Assembly: GCA_030426805.1 (NCBI GenBank) | Contig: JAUHXU010000001.1 | Coordinates: 294,501 to 358,500, forward strand | Length of the DNA: 64,000 nucleotides | Reading direction: 5' to 3' | Source of the DNA: a bacterium | GTDB lineage: Bacteria; Planctomycetota; JAFGQW01 | In this document: positions 27,510 to 36,160 of the stretch, piece by piece | How the letters are laid out: each line of letters begins with the position of its first letter | How positions within the stretch are numbered: position 1 is the first letter of the stretch | Program-made: the position numbers and the translations under genes | Notes under the pieces: generated by a model | Database searches by the model: none | Told to the model about the DNA's origin: nothing | The model's input: only the letters and a program-made list of their open reading frames with translations

Positions 27510-27740
27510 GGCGCGCACCGGCCATCTCGGTCTCGGGATCGGCGTTGTTCGCGTTTGGCGCGCGGGTTCTGCACCCAACACGCAGCATCGCTGCGCGTGG
27601 CGGCCCGATGTTGCACCGTGCTACGCGTGAAACGCCACTGTTGACCCGCGTCGGGTGCAGAATCGCCGTGCCAAGCGCACGCATTGCGTGAATCGGTGCA
27701 GAACCGGCCCGCCAAGCGCAGTGAACGAACGCGCGGCAAC

Positions 27741-27787
27741 TCGCTGACGCGAATCTGACGCGAAACGGGACAAGATCGCTGCAGCGA
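27741..27787. repeat. Conserved-loop hairpin A1
   Basis: 47 nt: two 17-nt arms (27741-27757 and 27771-27787) pairing with several mismatches around a 13-nt loop ACGCGAAACGGGA (27758-27770). Member of a three-copy hairpin family in this window. Confidence 0.75.
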
Positions 27788-27791
27788 CGGG

Positions 27792-27838
27792 TCGCTGGCG
27801 CGGATTTGACGCGGAATGGGACAGATTCGCCGCAGCGA
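27792..27838. repeat. Conserved-loop hairpin A2
   Basis: 47 nt: arms 27792-27808 and 27822-27838 pair over 17 positions with two mismatches and two G-T wobbles, around the loop ACGCGGAATGGGA (27809-27821). The two wobble pairs become Watson-Crick pairs in the copy at 63213-63259. Confidence 0.8.
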
Positions 27839-27843
27839 GCTTC

Positions 27844-28008
27844 TGCCCGCACAACGCAAGCGCCGCCACCTCCCCGGAGTGTCCCTCGCCGTCGGCGTCG
27901 GCCGCACCCCGCAAGTGCCGGCGTCGGCGGTGAGGGGCGCGGAGGGGAGGCTCCCCAGGAGAGTTCCGAGCCCGAGGCAGAGGCCGTCCGCGCCCGCCGC
28001 AGCGAGCT
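27844..28008. other. Remainder of the gap before the mnmG stop
   Basis: 165 bp of very GC-rich sequence with no ORF of coding character. It is bracketed by a 16-bp exact direct repeat, CGCCGCAGCGAGCTTC, at 27828-27843 and 27995-28010; the second copy runs into the mnmG stop codon. Confidence 0.5.
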
Positions 28009-29829
28009 TCAGCGGCGTAGCGCGACGAGGAGGATCGAGATGTCGGCGGGCGTGACGCCGGGGACGCGGGAGGCTTGGCCGACGCTCGCGGGGCGGGCGG
28101 CGGTCAGCATCTCGCGGCCTTCGTTGCTCAGGTGCGTGACCGACGTGAAGTCGAAGGCGGCGGGGATCGCGAGCGACTCGAAGCGGCGCATGCGTTCGAC
28201 CGACGCGCGCTCGCGCTCGATGTAGCTCGCATACTTCACCTCGATCGCGACCTGTTCCGCGACGCGCGGATCTTCGAGGCGCGGGCCGAGTTCCGGGTAG
28301 TCGGCGACGACCGATTCGAGCGTCACCTCCGGGCGCGCGAGGCGCTTCGCGAGCGGATCGCCGTGGCTTCGCGTCGCGCGCAACCACGCCATCGTCTCGT
28401 CGATCGCCGCGCGCCGCGCATCGACCCGCGCGAGATCCCCGGCGGGCCGGAGACCGAGCCGCACCGCGTGGTGCACGAGGCGGAAGTCGGCGTTGTCGTG
28501 GCGCAAGTGCAGCCGGTGCTCCGCGCGCGACGTGAACATCCGGTAGGGTTCGTCGGTGCCGCGAGTGACGAGATCGTCGATCAAGACACCGATCAGCGCC
28601 TCGTCGCGGCCGAGCACGAACGGCTCGTCGCCGCGCGCGGCGAGCGCCGCGTTGATGCCGGCGACGAGCCCTTGGCTCGCGGCCTCCTCGTAGCCCGACG
28701 TGCCGTTGACCTGCCCCGCGGTGTAGAGCCCGCGCACCGCCTTGGTCTCGAGCGTCGCGTGCAGTTGATGCGGGTTCAGGTAGTCGTATTCGACCGCGTA
28801 ACCGAACCGGATGATCTCGGCGCGCTCGAGTCCGACGATGCTCCGGATCATCGCGACCTGGTCGTCGCGCGGCATCGACGTGCTGAGTCCGTTGACGTAG
28901 AGCTCCTCGGCGTCGCGCCCCTCGAGTTCGAGGAACACCTGGTGGTTCGTGCGCCCCGCGAACCGCACCGCCTTCAGCTCGATGCTCGGGCAGTAGCGCG
29001 GACCGGTCGCGGACACCGTGCCCCCGAACAGCGCCGATCGCGGCAGGCTCTCGTGCACGATCCGCATCGTCTCGTCGTTCGTGCGCGTCAGCCAGCACGG
29101 GATCTGCTCGACGTCGAGCCGCTCGGTCGCGAAGCTGAACGGCTGGGGCACCTCGTCGCCGTGCTGCACCTCCAGGCGATCGAAGTCGATCGACCGCTTG
29201 GCGAGACGCGGTGGTGTGCCGGTCTTCAGCCGCCCGAGGCGAAGCCCGTTCGCGGCGATCACGTCGCTCAACCCGAGGCTCGGCCCCTCCCCCCCACGCC
29301 CGCCGGCATACGACGTCGACCCGACGTGGATGAGGCCGTTCAGAAACGTCCCGGTCGTGACGATCGCGGTCCGCGTCGGATACCAGACGTCGCCCTTCGC
29401 GCGGACGGCCGTCACGCGCCCGTCCTCGACGCGAAGCCCGTCGATCGCGTCCTCGATCACCGACAGGCCGGGCTCGCGCAGGCAGACGTTGCGGAGGTGC
29501 AGGCTGTAGGCCTCCTTGTCAGCCTGCGCGCGTGGCGCCCACACCGCCTGCCCCTTCGCGCGGTTCAGCATCCGAAACTGGATCCCGGTCGCGTCGATCG
29601 CGCGCGCCATCTCGCCGCCGAGTGCGTCGATCTCCCGGACGAGCTGCCCCTTCGCGAGGCCGCCGATCGCCGGGTTGCACGGCATCTTCGCGATCGTGTT
29701 CAGGCTGAGGGACGTCAACAGGGTCCGGGCGCCGAGCCGCGCGGCCGCGAGCGCGGCCTCCACGCCGGCGTGGCCACCGCCGATCACGACGACGTCGTAG
29801 GCGTCATCCCGGGTCGGGAAGTCTCTCAA
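28009..29829 (-). CDS. mnmG: tRNA uridine-5-carboxymethylaminomethyl modification enzyme MnmG
   Basis: 606 aa. FAD-binding enzyme that, with MnmE, modifies the wobble uridine of several tRNAs. The dinucleotide-binding motif VVVIGGGHAGVEAALAAARLG is at the N-terminus. MPCNPAIGGLAKGQLVREID and KGQAVWAPRAQADKEAYS are family signatures, GTFLNGLIHVG follows, and the C-terminal domain ends with RPASVGQASRVPGVTPADIS. No ATG is near the fold; TTG 29829, with GGTGG about 7 bases upstream, gives the correct N-terminus. The frame runs open far upstream on the reverse side of the divergent kinase gene, but that part is not MnmG. mnmE is not in the window. Confidence 0.95.
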   Translation of the reverse strand: MRDFPTRDDAYDVVVIGGGHAGVEAALAAARLGARTLLTSLSLNTIAKMPCNPAIGGLAKGQLVREIDALGGEMARAIDATGIQFRMLNRAKGQAVWAPRAQADKEAYSLHLRNVCLREPGLSVIEDAIDGLRVEDGRVTAVRAKGDVWYPTRTAIVTTGTFLNGLIHVGSTSYAGGRGGEGPSLGLSDVIAANGLRLGRLKTGTPPRLAKRSIDFDRLEVQHGDEVPQPFSFATERLDVEQIPCWLTRTNDETMRIVHESLPRSALFGGTVSATGPRYCPSIELKAVRFAGRTNHQVFLELEGRDAEELYVNGLSTSMPRDDQVAMIRSIVGLERAEIIRFGYAVEYDYLNPHQLHATLETKAVRGLYTAGQVNGTSGYEEAASQGLVAGINAALAARGDEPFVLGRDEALIGVLIDDLVTRGTDEPYRMFTSRAEHRLHLRHDNADFRLVHHAVRLGLRPAGDLARVDARRAAIDETMAWLRATRSHGDPLAKRLARPEVTLESVVADYPELGPRLEDPRVAEQVAIEVKYASYIERERASVERMRRFESLAIPAAFDFTSVTHLSNEGREMLTAARPASVGQASRVPGVTPADISILLVALRR

Positions 29830-29973
29830 CGCACGGCCACCAAAGCACTTGCAGCACGAGGCGCCCGCGATCAAGGGCGGCGGACGCCACGGACGATAGG
29901 GAGGATGCAGCGGGGGGCGTCGGCGGCGAGTCTTCGCCCCCGGTGCCGCCGCACCAGCGGACACGACGCCCGA

Positions 29974-32900
29974 ATGAATCTTATCGCCAACCGGTTCGAA
30001 GTCACGCAGACGCTCGGCACGGGCGCCGAGGGGACCGCGTACCTCGCGCGGGACCGCGCCGACGCGAACCGGCGGGTCGTCGTGAAGGTCGCGCGCACCG
30101 ATCGCGCCGACGGGGCCGCACACGTCCGCCGCATCGCCGACTTCCGCCACCCGAACCTCGCCGGCCTGATCCACACCGGCCGCGACGCCCAGAACGCGCC
30201 GTTCGCGGTCTACACCTTCGCGCCGGGCACACCGCTGATCGAGGCGGCCGGGGACCGCACGCGGTGGATCCCGCGGATCGCGCACGCCCTCCGCGGCCTC
30301 GCGTTCCTGCACGCGCGCGGCCTCGTCCACGGCGACCTGTCGCCCGAGAACCTCCGCGTGGCCGACGACGACGTCGTGCGCCTGATCGACTTCGGGCTCG
30401 TGCGCCGCGTCGGGGCCGATGCCGCGACCGGCGGCACGCCGCCCTACATCGCCCCCGAGGCGCGCGACGGCGAACTCGCCGCGGCGGCAAGCGACGTCTT
30501 CGCGCTCGGCGCCGTCGTCTACCACGCGCTCGCCGGCCACCCGCCGTTCCACGTCACCGAGGGCGGGGTCATCGACTACGACGCCCTCGAGCCGCTCACG
30601 GGCGCCGGCATCGACGACGCGTTGGCCGCGTGGGTCCACGCGCTGCTCGCGCCGATCGAGGAGCGCCCCGCCGACGCGCGCGCGGCGCTGGTCGCCCTGC
30701 AGGCGGTCGACCCGTCGCTCGAACTCGAGACCGCGGAGACCAAGCGCGCCTACGTACGCAGCACCCCGCTGATCGCACGCGACGCCGAGTTGGCCGCGAT
30801 CGTCGCACTCTTCGACCGGCTCGGTGACGCGGCCGGCAACGCCGACGCAGACGACGACCCGCCGGTCGGCCTGCTGTTCGGGGCACCCGGCTCCGGCAAG
30901 ACGAAGCTGCTCGACGCGGCCGCCCACCGGGCGCCGTCCACGGCGCAGGTCGTCCGCACCGCCGGCTACGCGGAACTCGCGCCCCCGTACGCACTCGTCC
31001 GCGACCTGCTCGTGCAGATCGATCGCCTCGATCCCGACGAGCCCCCGCTCGCCGCGATGCTGATCGAGCCCGGCTCCGCCGAGCCCGGGGACGCGCTTCG
31101 CCGACACGAGCGGGTGACGCGCGCGCTCGTCCGACGCGCGAGCCGCCGCCGCCTCGTGTTGCTGATCGACGACGTGCACCGCGCCGACACCGCGAGCATC
31201 GACTACCTCGCGCACCTCACCCGGGCGATCGCACTCGCCTCCCCGCGTCCCGCGATCACGATCGTCGCGGCGTCCACGACCGACGCCGCCGACCGCATCG
31301 GGCCGATCGCGTCGGAGTTGCAACGCCACCACGGGCGCCTGATCTCGCTCTCCCCGCTCGACGCCGCCGACACCGCTCGGCTGATCCGCACGACGCTCGC
31401 CGACAACGACCTCGACGACGAGGCCGCCGCGTGGGCCCACCGCCGCACGCGCGGCAACCCGCTGTTCATCGTCGAACTGCTCGACGCGATCGCCGATCGC
31501 TTCGTCGCGCCGCCCGACGAACTCGGCGTTCGACTCGTGCTCGACGAAGAGACACGCGCGGCGATTCCCCCGACGCTCGCCGGGCTGTTGAGCCGTCGAA
31601 TCCACGACCTCGACGACGAGCACCGCCGGGTGCTGACCGCAGCGAGCGTCTTCCTCGAGCCGACCCCGACGCCGGTGATCGCCCGGACGGCGGATCTCCC
31701 GCTCGCGCGCGTCCAATCGGCGCTCCTCGCGCTGCGGCGCGACCGCCTCGTGATGCGCGACGCGGCGTCGAATCGCCACGGCGTCAGCGACCGCGCGACG
31801 CGGACCGTCGCCACGCGGGATCTCGCCGAGGACGACCGTGCCGCGCTTCACGCCCGCGCCGGCGACGCGCTCCTCGACGCGCGACGCCCGGGCGACCTCC
31901 CCGAGATCGCGACGCACTTCCTCGTCGCCGATCCGGCCGGACGCGGCCGCGCGTTCGCCGAAGAGGCCGCCGATTGGTCCGCGAGCATCGCCGCGCTGCC
32001 GCGTGCGATCGACCTCTACGCGGCGGCGTTCGACGCGACGCCCGACGACGCACGTGCGGATCGCACGCGGCTCGCCAATCGCCTGTCCGACGTCTACCTG
32101 ACGACCGGCCGCCCGAAGGACGCGGTCGCGTTGCTCGACCGCACGCACGACGACGACGACACGCGCCTGCGTCGACTCGGCGATGCCCACGCGGCCCTCG
32201 GCGAACTCGGCGAGGCGGCGCGATGCCTGCGCGCGGCGCGCCGCCGCCTCGCGAACGACGCCGACGTCGACCGCCTCGGCTTGATCCTCCGCCGCGCCCG
32301 GATCGCGAACGACCGTGGTCGACCGACGGCCGCACTGCGGCTGAGCCGCTTCATGCTCGGCTGGCGTGGCCCGCTCGACGTCGAGAACCCCGCGTGGCGC
32401 GCCGCGTTGTCGGACATTCACGCGCGTCTCGCCGACGTCCGATTCAACCGGGGCGAGTTCGCGGACGCGTCGCGGCACGCCGAGCGCGCGCTCACCCACG
32501 CCGGCGACGATCCGCTGACGAGCGCGACGCTGCTCAACCTGATGGGGAATATCGGGCTGCGCATGGCGGCGCTCGACGATGCACGGGCCCGCTACGAGCG
32601 CGCCCTCGAGATCCGCGAGGAACTCGGCGACCTCCGCGGCATGGCGTCGACGCTGAACAACCTCGCGATGCTCGCCGGCCGCAGCGGGCAACTCGGCGAG
32701 GCCGCACACTCGTTCCGGCGCGCGATCGAGCTGCAGGCCCGGATCGGCGACCGTCGTGGCCAGGCGCTGTCGTTGAACAACCTCGCCCGCCTCTACTGCG
32801 TCGAGGCGAAGTTCGACCGCGCGATCGACGCGTTCCAGCAGAGCCTCGAGTTCGCGCAAGCCCTCGGCGACGCGCAGACCGAGGCGATGATCCACGCCAA

Positions 32901-35436
32901 CCTCGGCGCGATCGCTGCGATCCGCGGCGAGATCGGGTCGTCGCTCGACCACCGCCTGACCAGCGTTCGCTTGCGCCGCGCGCTGCGAACGCCGGGGCGC
33001 ATGGACGACACGCTGCTCGGCCTCGCCGACGTCCTCTTCGAGGTCGGCGACGCCGAACGCGCCGCGCGATTCTACCGGCGTGTCCGTCGGCGCGCGACCG
33101 ACGCGCACCGCCCGATCCCGGCGACCCGGGCGACGATCGGGCTCGCACGCGTCGACGCGACGCAGGGGCGTGGCGCGCACGCCATCGAGACGCTGACCGC
33201 CCTCGGCAGCGCCGACAACCCGCCGACGGGCGGCGTGGAGGTCGAGCGCCTGCTCGCACTCGCCCGCGCGCAGATCGACGCCGATCGACTCGACGCCGCA
33301 CGCGCAACGCTCGTGCAGTGCCGCACGCGCGTCGACGAGCAACCGAACGACTTCGAGTCGGCCGACCGCTGCGCGCTGCTCGCTGCGGAGATCGACCTCG
33401 CGACCGATGCGCCCGCCGAAACGACGACCACTGCCGTGCGCGCGGTCTTGACGCGTGCGGAGGGGCTGGGCGCCCGTCTGCTCGCAATCGATGCGACGAC
33501 GCTGCTCGGTCGGCTCGCGGACCACGCCGACGACCGCACCGATGCGGTGACCCACTTCGCTCGCGGCGCGGACTGGATCGAGCGGATCGCCGCGACGATC
33601 GACTCCTCGCGGCTTTGCGAACGCTTCTACGGGTCTCGGCGCACGCGCGCGCTCGAGGCCGGCGCCGCTGCGCTGCGCACGCGGACCTACCTCCGTTCGC
33701 CCGACCCGACGGTTCGCGAAGCCGGAGCACTGCGCGCGCTCAAGTCGGACCTGTTCGACGTCGAGCGAACCCTCGACTTCACCAAGACGCGATTCGACAA
33801 GCAAAACGCCGGACTCAAGCGCGTGCTCCGCATCGCGGAGCAGATGAGTTCGACGTACGAGACCGACGGCCTGTTCGCCCTGATGCTCGACAGCGTCATG
33901 GAGTTGACCGGCGCCGAGCGGGGCTTCGTGATCCTGCGGGACGCCGAGGGCGGCAACGACCTGCACGTCGCAGCGGCGCGCACCCACGACAAGCACGACC
34001 TGCCGTCGCCGGAGGCGGAGATCAGTCGCAGCGTCGTGCGGCGGGTCCTCGACGACGGCGAGCCGATCGTGCTTCGCGACGCGGCCGGCGACGACATCCT
34101 CGAGCACTCCCAGAGCGTGCTCCGTCTCGACCTGCGGAGCATCATGTGCACCCCGCTCGGCTCGGGCGACGAGGCGGGCGGTGTCCTCTACGTCGAGAAC
34201 CGATCGCAGAGCGACCGGTTCCACGACGACGACCTCGAGCTGCTCGAGATCTTCGCTCACCAGGCCGCGGTCGCGCTCGCAAACGCGAAGCTCTTCCACG
34301 ACCTGAACCGGTCGCTCGACGACTTGCGCGAAGCGCAGGACCGCCTGATTCGGCAAGAGAAGCTGCGCGTGATGGGCGAGGTCGCGTCGGGCGTGCTGCA
34401 CAACCTGAAGAACCTGCTCACGCCGCTGCTCGGCACCGCGCAGTTGATGCTGACCGACGATCGGAACCGGCACGCGACGGACGACATCAAGACGGTCGAA
34501 CGACTGACCCTCGAATGCAGCGCCGTGATTCGGCGCTTCAGCAACTTCGCGCAAGGACGCAGCGAGTTGGGCGACGTCAGCGCGGTCGACCTGCGCGCAT
34601 TGATCGACGAGGTCGTCATGCTCGTCCGGCCGCGCTGGCAGGACGAGTCGAGGCGCAGCAAGCTCGAGCGTGCCGTCGACAACCGAATCGCGGCCGGCAC
34701 GTTCGTGCGCGGCGATGCGGCACAACTGCGCGAGGTCTTCGTCAACCTGATCTACAACGCCGCGGACGCGATGCCGGACGGGGGCGACATCGTCGTCGCG
34801 GCGACGCGCACCGGCACCGAGGTGCACACGTCGGTGATCGATACCGGCGTCGGGATGAGCGAGGAGGTCCGTCGCCGGATCTTCGATCCGTTCTTCACGA
34901 CGAAGGGCCGCGAAGGCATGGGCGTCGGGATGAGCGTGACGGAGCTGATCATCCAACAGCACGGCGGCCGCATCGACGTCGACAGCGTCGAGGGCCGGGG
35001 CACGACGATGACGATCGTGCTGCCGTCGGTCGAGCCGACGTCCACGCGCGGTGATGCGAAACCGAGCGCACCCTCGGTGCTGCTCGTCGACGACGACCCG
35101 ACGATCCGCGCCGTCCTCGCACGCGCACTCGAGCAAGAGGGCTTCGCGGTGACCCAGGCCGAGAGCGCCGAAGCCGCACAAGAGGCGCTCGAGGCGGAAC
35201 GCCTGCCCGGCGTCGTCGTGACCGACCTGCAGATGCCCGGCAAGAGCGGCCTCGAGCTCGCCGACGCGGTGAAGCGACGGCTCGACGCGATCCCGGTGAT
35301 CCTCGTCACCGGCCACGCGTCCACGCTCGCGGCGCGTCCCCGCACGATCGACGCGCTGCTCGAGAAACCCGTCGCGATCGGGGATCTCGTCGAGGCGGTC
35401 CGGGCGGCGGCGGCTTCGTCGACGACCGGTACGTAG
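29974..35436 (+). CDS. Giant Ser/Thr kinase - AAA ATPase - TPR - GAF - histidine kinase - receiver hybrid
   Basis: 1820 aa in one frame. Order: Ser/Thr kinase (about 5-265; glycine loop LGTGAEGTAYLA, Lys38, catalytic HGDLSPEN with Asp121, DFG at 139-141); AAA/STAND-type ATPase (about 275-620; Walker A FGAPGSGKT near 302-310, Walker B LVLLIDDVHRAD); TPR array (about 640-1100; NNLAMLAGRSGQLGEAAHSF and similar); GAF domain (about 1285-1440, EQMSSTYETDGLFALMLDS); His-kinase core with phospho-acceptor His1476 in GVLHNLKNLLTP, N-box NLIYNAADAM and G-boxes DTGVGMS and GMGVGMSVTE; receiver with DDD 1706-1708, Asp1751 and Lys1798. The HRD Arg is replaced by Gly. No membrane helix, so cytoplasmic. It could link Ser/Thr and His-Asp phosphorylation; signal and output are unknown. 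Confidence 0.93.
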   Translation: MNLIANRFEVTQTLGTGAEGTAYLARDRADANRRVVVKVARTDRADGAAHVRRIADFRHPNLAGLIHTGRDAQNAPFAVYTFAPGTPLIEAAGDRTRWIPRIAHALRGLAFLHARGLVHGDLSPENLRVADDDVVRLIDFGLVRRVGADAATGGTPPYIAPEARDGELAAAASDVFALGAVVYHALAGHPPFHVTEGGVIDYDALEPLTGAGIDDALAAWVHALLAPIEERPADARAALVALQAVDPSLELETAETKRAYVRSTPLIARDAELAAIVALFDRLGDAAGNADADDDPPVGLLFGAPGSGKTKLLDAAAHRAPSTAQVVRTAGYAELAPPYALVRDLLVQIDRLDPDEPPLAAMLIEPGSAEPGDALRRHERVTRALVRRASRRRLVLLIDDVHRADTASIDYLAHLTRAIALASPRPAITIVAASTTDAADRIGPIASELQRHHGRLISLSPLDAADTARLIRTTLADNDLDDEAAAWAHRRTRGNPLFIVELLDAIADRFVAPPDELGVRLVLDEETRAAIPPTLAGLLSRRIHDLDDEHRRVLTAASVFLEPTPTPVIARTADLPLARVQSALLALRRDRLVMRDAASNRHGVSDRATRTVATRDLAEDDRAALHARAGDALLDARRPGDLPEIATHFLVADPAGRGRAFAEEAADWSASIAALPRAIDLYAAAFDATPDDARADRTRLANRLSDVYLTTGRPKDAVALLDRTHDDDDTRLRRLGDAHAALGELGEAARCLRAARRRLANDADVDRLGLILRRARIANDRGRPTAALRLSRFMLGWRGPLDVENPAWRAALSDIHARLADVRFNRGEFADASRHAERALTHAGDDPLTSATLLNLMGNIGLRMAALDDARARYERALEIREELGDLRGMASTLNNLAMLAGRSGQLGEAAHSFRRAIELQARIGDRRGQALSLNNLARLYCVEAKFDRAIDAFQQSLEFAQALGDAQTEAMIHANLGAIAAIRGEIGSSLDHRLTSVRLRRALRTPGRMDDTLLGLADVLFEVGDAERAARFYRRVRRRATDAHRPIPATRATIGLARVDATQGRGAHAIETLTALGSADNPPTGGVEVERLLALARAQIDADRLDAARATLVQCRTRVDEQPNDFESADRCALLAAEIDLATDAPAETTTTAVRAVLTRAEGLGARLLAIDATTLLGRLADHADDRTDAVTHFARGADWIERIAATIDSSRLCERFYGSRRTRALEAGAAALRTRTYLRSPDPTVREAGALRALKSDLFDVERTLDFTKTRFDKQNAGLKRVLRIAEQMSSTYETDGLFALMLDSVMELTGAERGFVILRDAEGGNDLHVAAARTHDKHDLPSPEAEISRSVVRRVLDDGEPIVLRDAAGDDILEHSQSVLRLDLRSIMCTPLGSGDEAGGVLYVENRSQSDRFHDDDLELLEIFAHQAAVALANAKLFHDLNRSLDDLREAQDRLIRQEKLRVMGEVASGVLHNLKNLLTPLLGTAQLMLTDDRNRHATDDIKTVERLTLECSAVIRRFSNFAQGRSELGDVSAVDLRALIDEVVMLVRPRWQDESRRSKLERAVDNRIAAGTFVRGDAAQLREVFVNLIYNAADAMPDGGDIVVAATRTGTEVHTSVIDTGVGMSEEVRRRIFDPFFTTKGREGMGVGMSVTELIIQQHGGRIDVDSVEGRGTTMTIVLPSVEPTSTRGDAKPSAPSVLLVDDDPTIRAVLARALEQEGFAVTQAESAEAAQEALEAERLPGVVVTDLQMPGKSGLELADAVKRRLDAIPVILVTGHASTLAARPRTIDALLEKPVAIGDLVEAVRAAAASSTTGT

Positions 35437-35441
35437 CGAGA

Positions 35442-35457
35442 GCGCCCTCGAGGGCGC
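35442..35457. terminator. Palindrome between convergent genes, possible bidirectional terminator
   Basis: A perfect 16-bp palindrome (GCGCCCTCGAGGGCGC) starting 6 bases after the kinase stop and 32 bases from the end of the convergent secreted-protein gene. There is no T tract, so as an intrinsic terminator it would be atypical; a protein-binding site is an alternative. Confidence 0.4.
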
Positions 35458-35488
35458 CCTGAGATCGTTCGCGTCGGGTGACCGTCCG

Positions 35489-35926
35489 CTACGGGAGAGG
35501 CCAGTCCTCCCAGATCGTCGTGCGGATGTTGTTCGACGCGCCGTGCTTGCCGAGCGTGCCGTTCGCGCAGAAGCCGGCGAAGTAGATCTTCGCGCCGATC
35601 AGGCTCGCCTCGCCCGGGATCTGATATTTGAACGACGACTTCTGCCCGATCACCGGCGAGCAGCCGAGGTAGTAGATCGAGCCGCGCAGCGCGAGGCAGT
35701 AGCCGTTGCCGAGGGGGGTGCTTCCGCCCATCAGGCCGAGGAACGAGTGGATGTACTGGCCGTCGAGGGACTGCGGGGTGCCGTAGTTCAGCACCATCGG
35801 CTTGCCGGGCGAAATGGTCGTCGCGCCGGTCAACTTGATGTTCGGGGCCTTGCACTGGGCGTCGGCGACGCCGGTGAGGCCGAGGAAACCGATGAGGACC
35901 GCCGCGAGGATCATCGTGTTGCGCAT
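35489..35926 (-). CDS. Small secreted protein of unknown function
   Basis: 145 aa. Signal peptide MRNTMILAAVLIGFLGLTGVADA, then a mature domain of about 122 residues with four Cys, Gly-rich turns and beta-strand-like text: PGKPMVLNYGTPQSLDG, GYCLALRGSIYYLGCSPVIG, YQIPGEASLIGAKIYFAGFC, SNNIRTTIWEDW. The (S)N-x-x-x-TI ending resembles short beta-sandwich modules I recall at the C-termini of planctomycete secreted proteins, but I cannot name a family. AGGAG precedes the ATG by about 9 bases. Base composition is somewhat lower in GC than neighbours. Single-gene unit. Confidence 0.75.
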   Translation of the reverse strand: MRNTMILAAVLIGFLGLTGVADAQCKAPNIKLTGATTISPGKPMVLNYGTPQSLDGQYIHSFLGLMGGSTPLGNGYCLALRGSIYYLGCSPVIGQKSSFKYQIPGEASLIGAKIYFAGFCANGTLGKHGASNNIRTTIWEDWPLP

Positions 35927-36090
35927 GATATCTCTCTCCTGTGCTCCCGGTTCGCCTTCTCGCGACTCCCCTCGCGTCTAGGCCTGTCACCGGGTGACTC
36001 GCGGGTTCTTCGTCGGGGGCCGGCATCCGGCTACAAGATCTTGAGGGAAACTCGGATTTTTTCCGCCCTGAGGCCGAGTACACCCTCCGG

Positions 36091-36119
36091 TTGACCGGTG
36101 CCCGAACGCCACCTATCAT
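36091..36119 (+). promoter_or_regulatory. Sigma70-type promoter of the HEAT/TPR-greA genes
   Basis: TTGACC at 36091-36096, a 17-base spacer and TATCAT at 36114-36119 (5/6 matches each). Predicted start near 36126, leaving a leader of about 35 bases with GAGGAGA before the ATG at 36161. Confidence 0.65.
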
Positions 36120-36160
36120 GCAGAGACGCGAAGGCCCGAGGAGAAACGGTCACGTAACCC

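Larger units (their letters stand above)
27514..27843. repeat. Structured intergenic element, copy A
   Basis: About 330 bp between the convergent membrane-protein and mnmG genes, co-linear with a second copy at 62957-63264. Shared order: the motif TCTCGGTCTCGGGATCG near the start, then two forward motifs of the type GCGCTTGGCGGGC...TGCACC (27551-27576 and 27593-27617), then two inverted versions GGTGCAGAA...GCCAAGCGC (27653-27680 and 27695-27721), then ACGCGCGGC and a strong hairpin ending in CCGCAGCGAGCTTC. Copy A has two hairpins (27741-27787 and 27792-27838). The inverted motifs could pair into one long folded structure. No coding character. Function unknown. Confidence 0.8.

Noticed and set aside
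31431..35054. 1207-aa plus-strand frame inside the hybrid kinase gene
   Set aside because: Arg-rich shadow of the true frame, which carries all the kinase, GAF and receiver motifs.
29830..35316. Upstream extension of the mnmG frame across the kinase gene
   Set aside because: Open only because the opposite strand codes; no MnmG-like or other sequence before the FAD motif.
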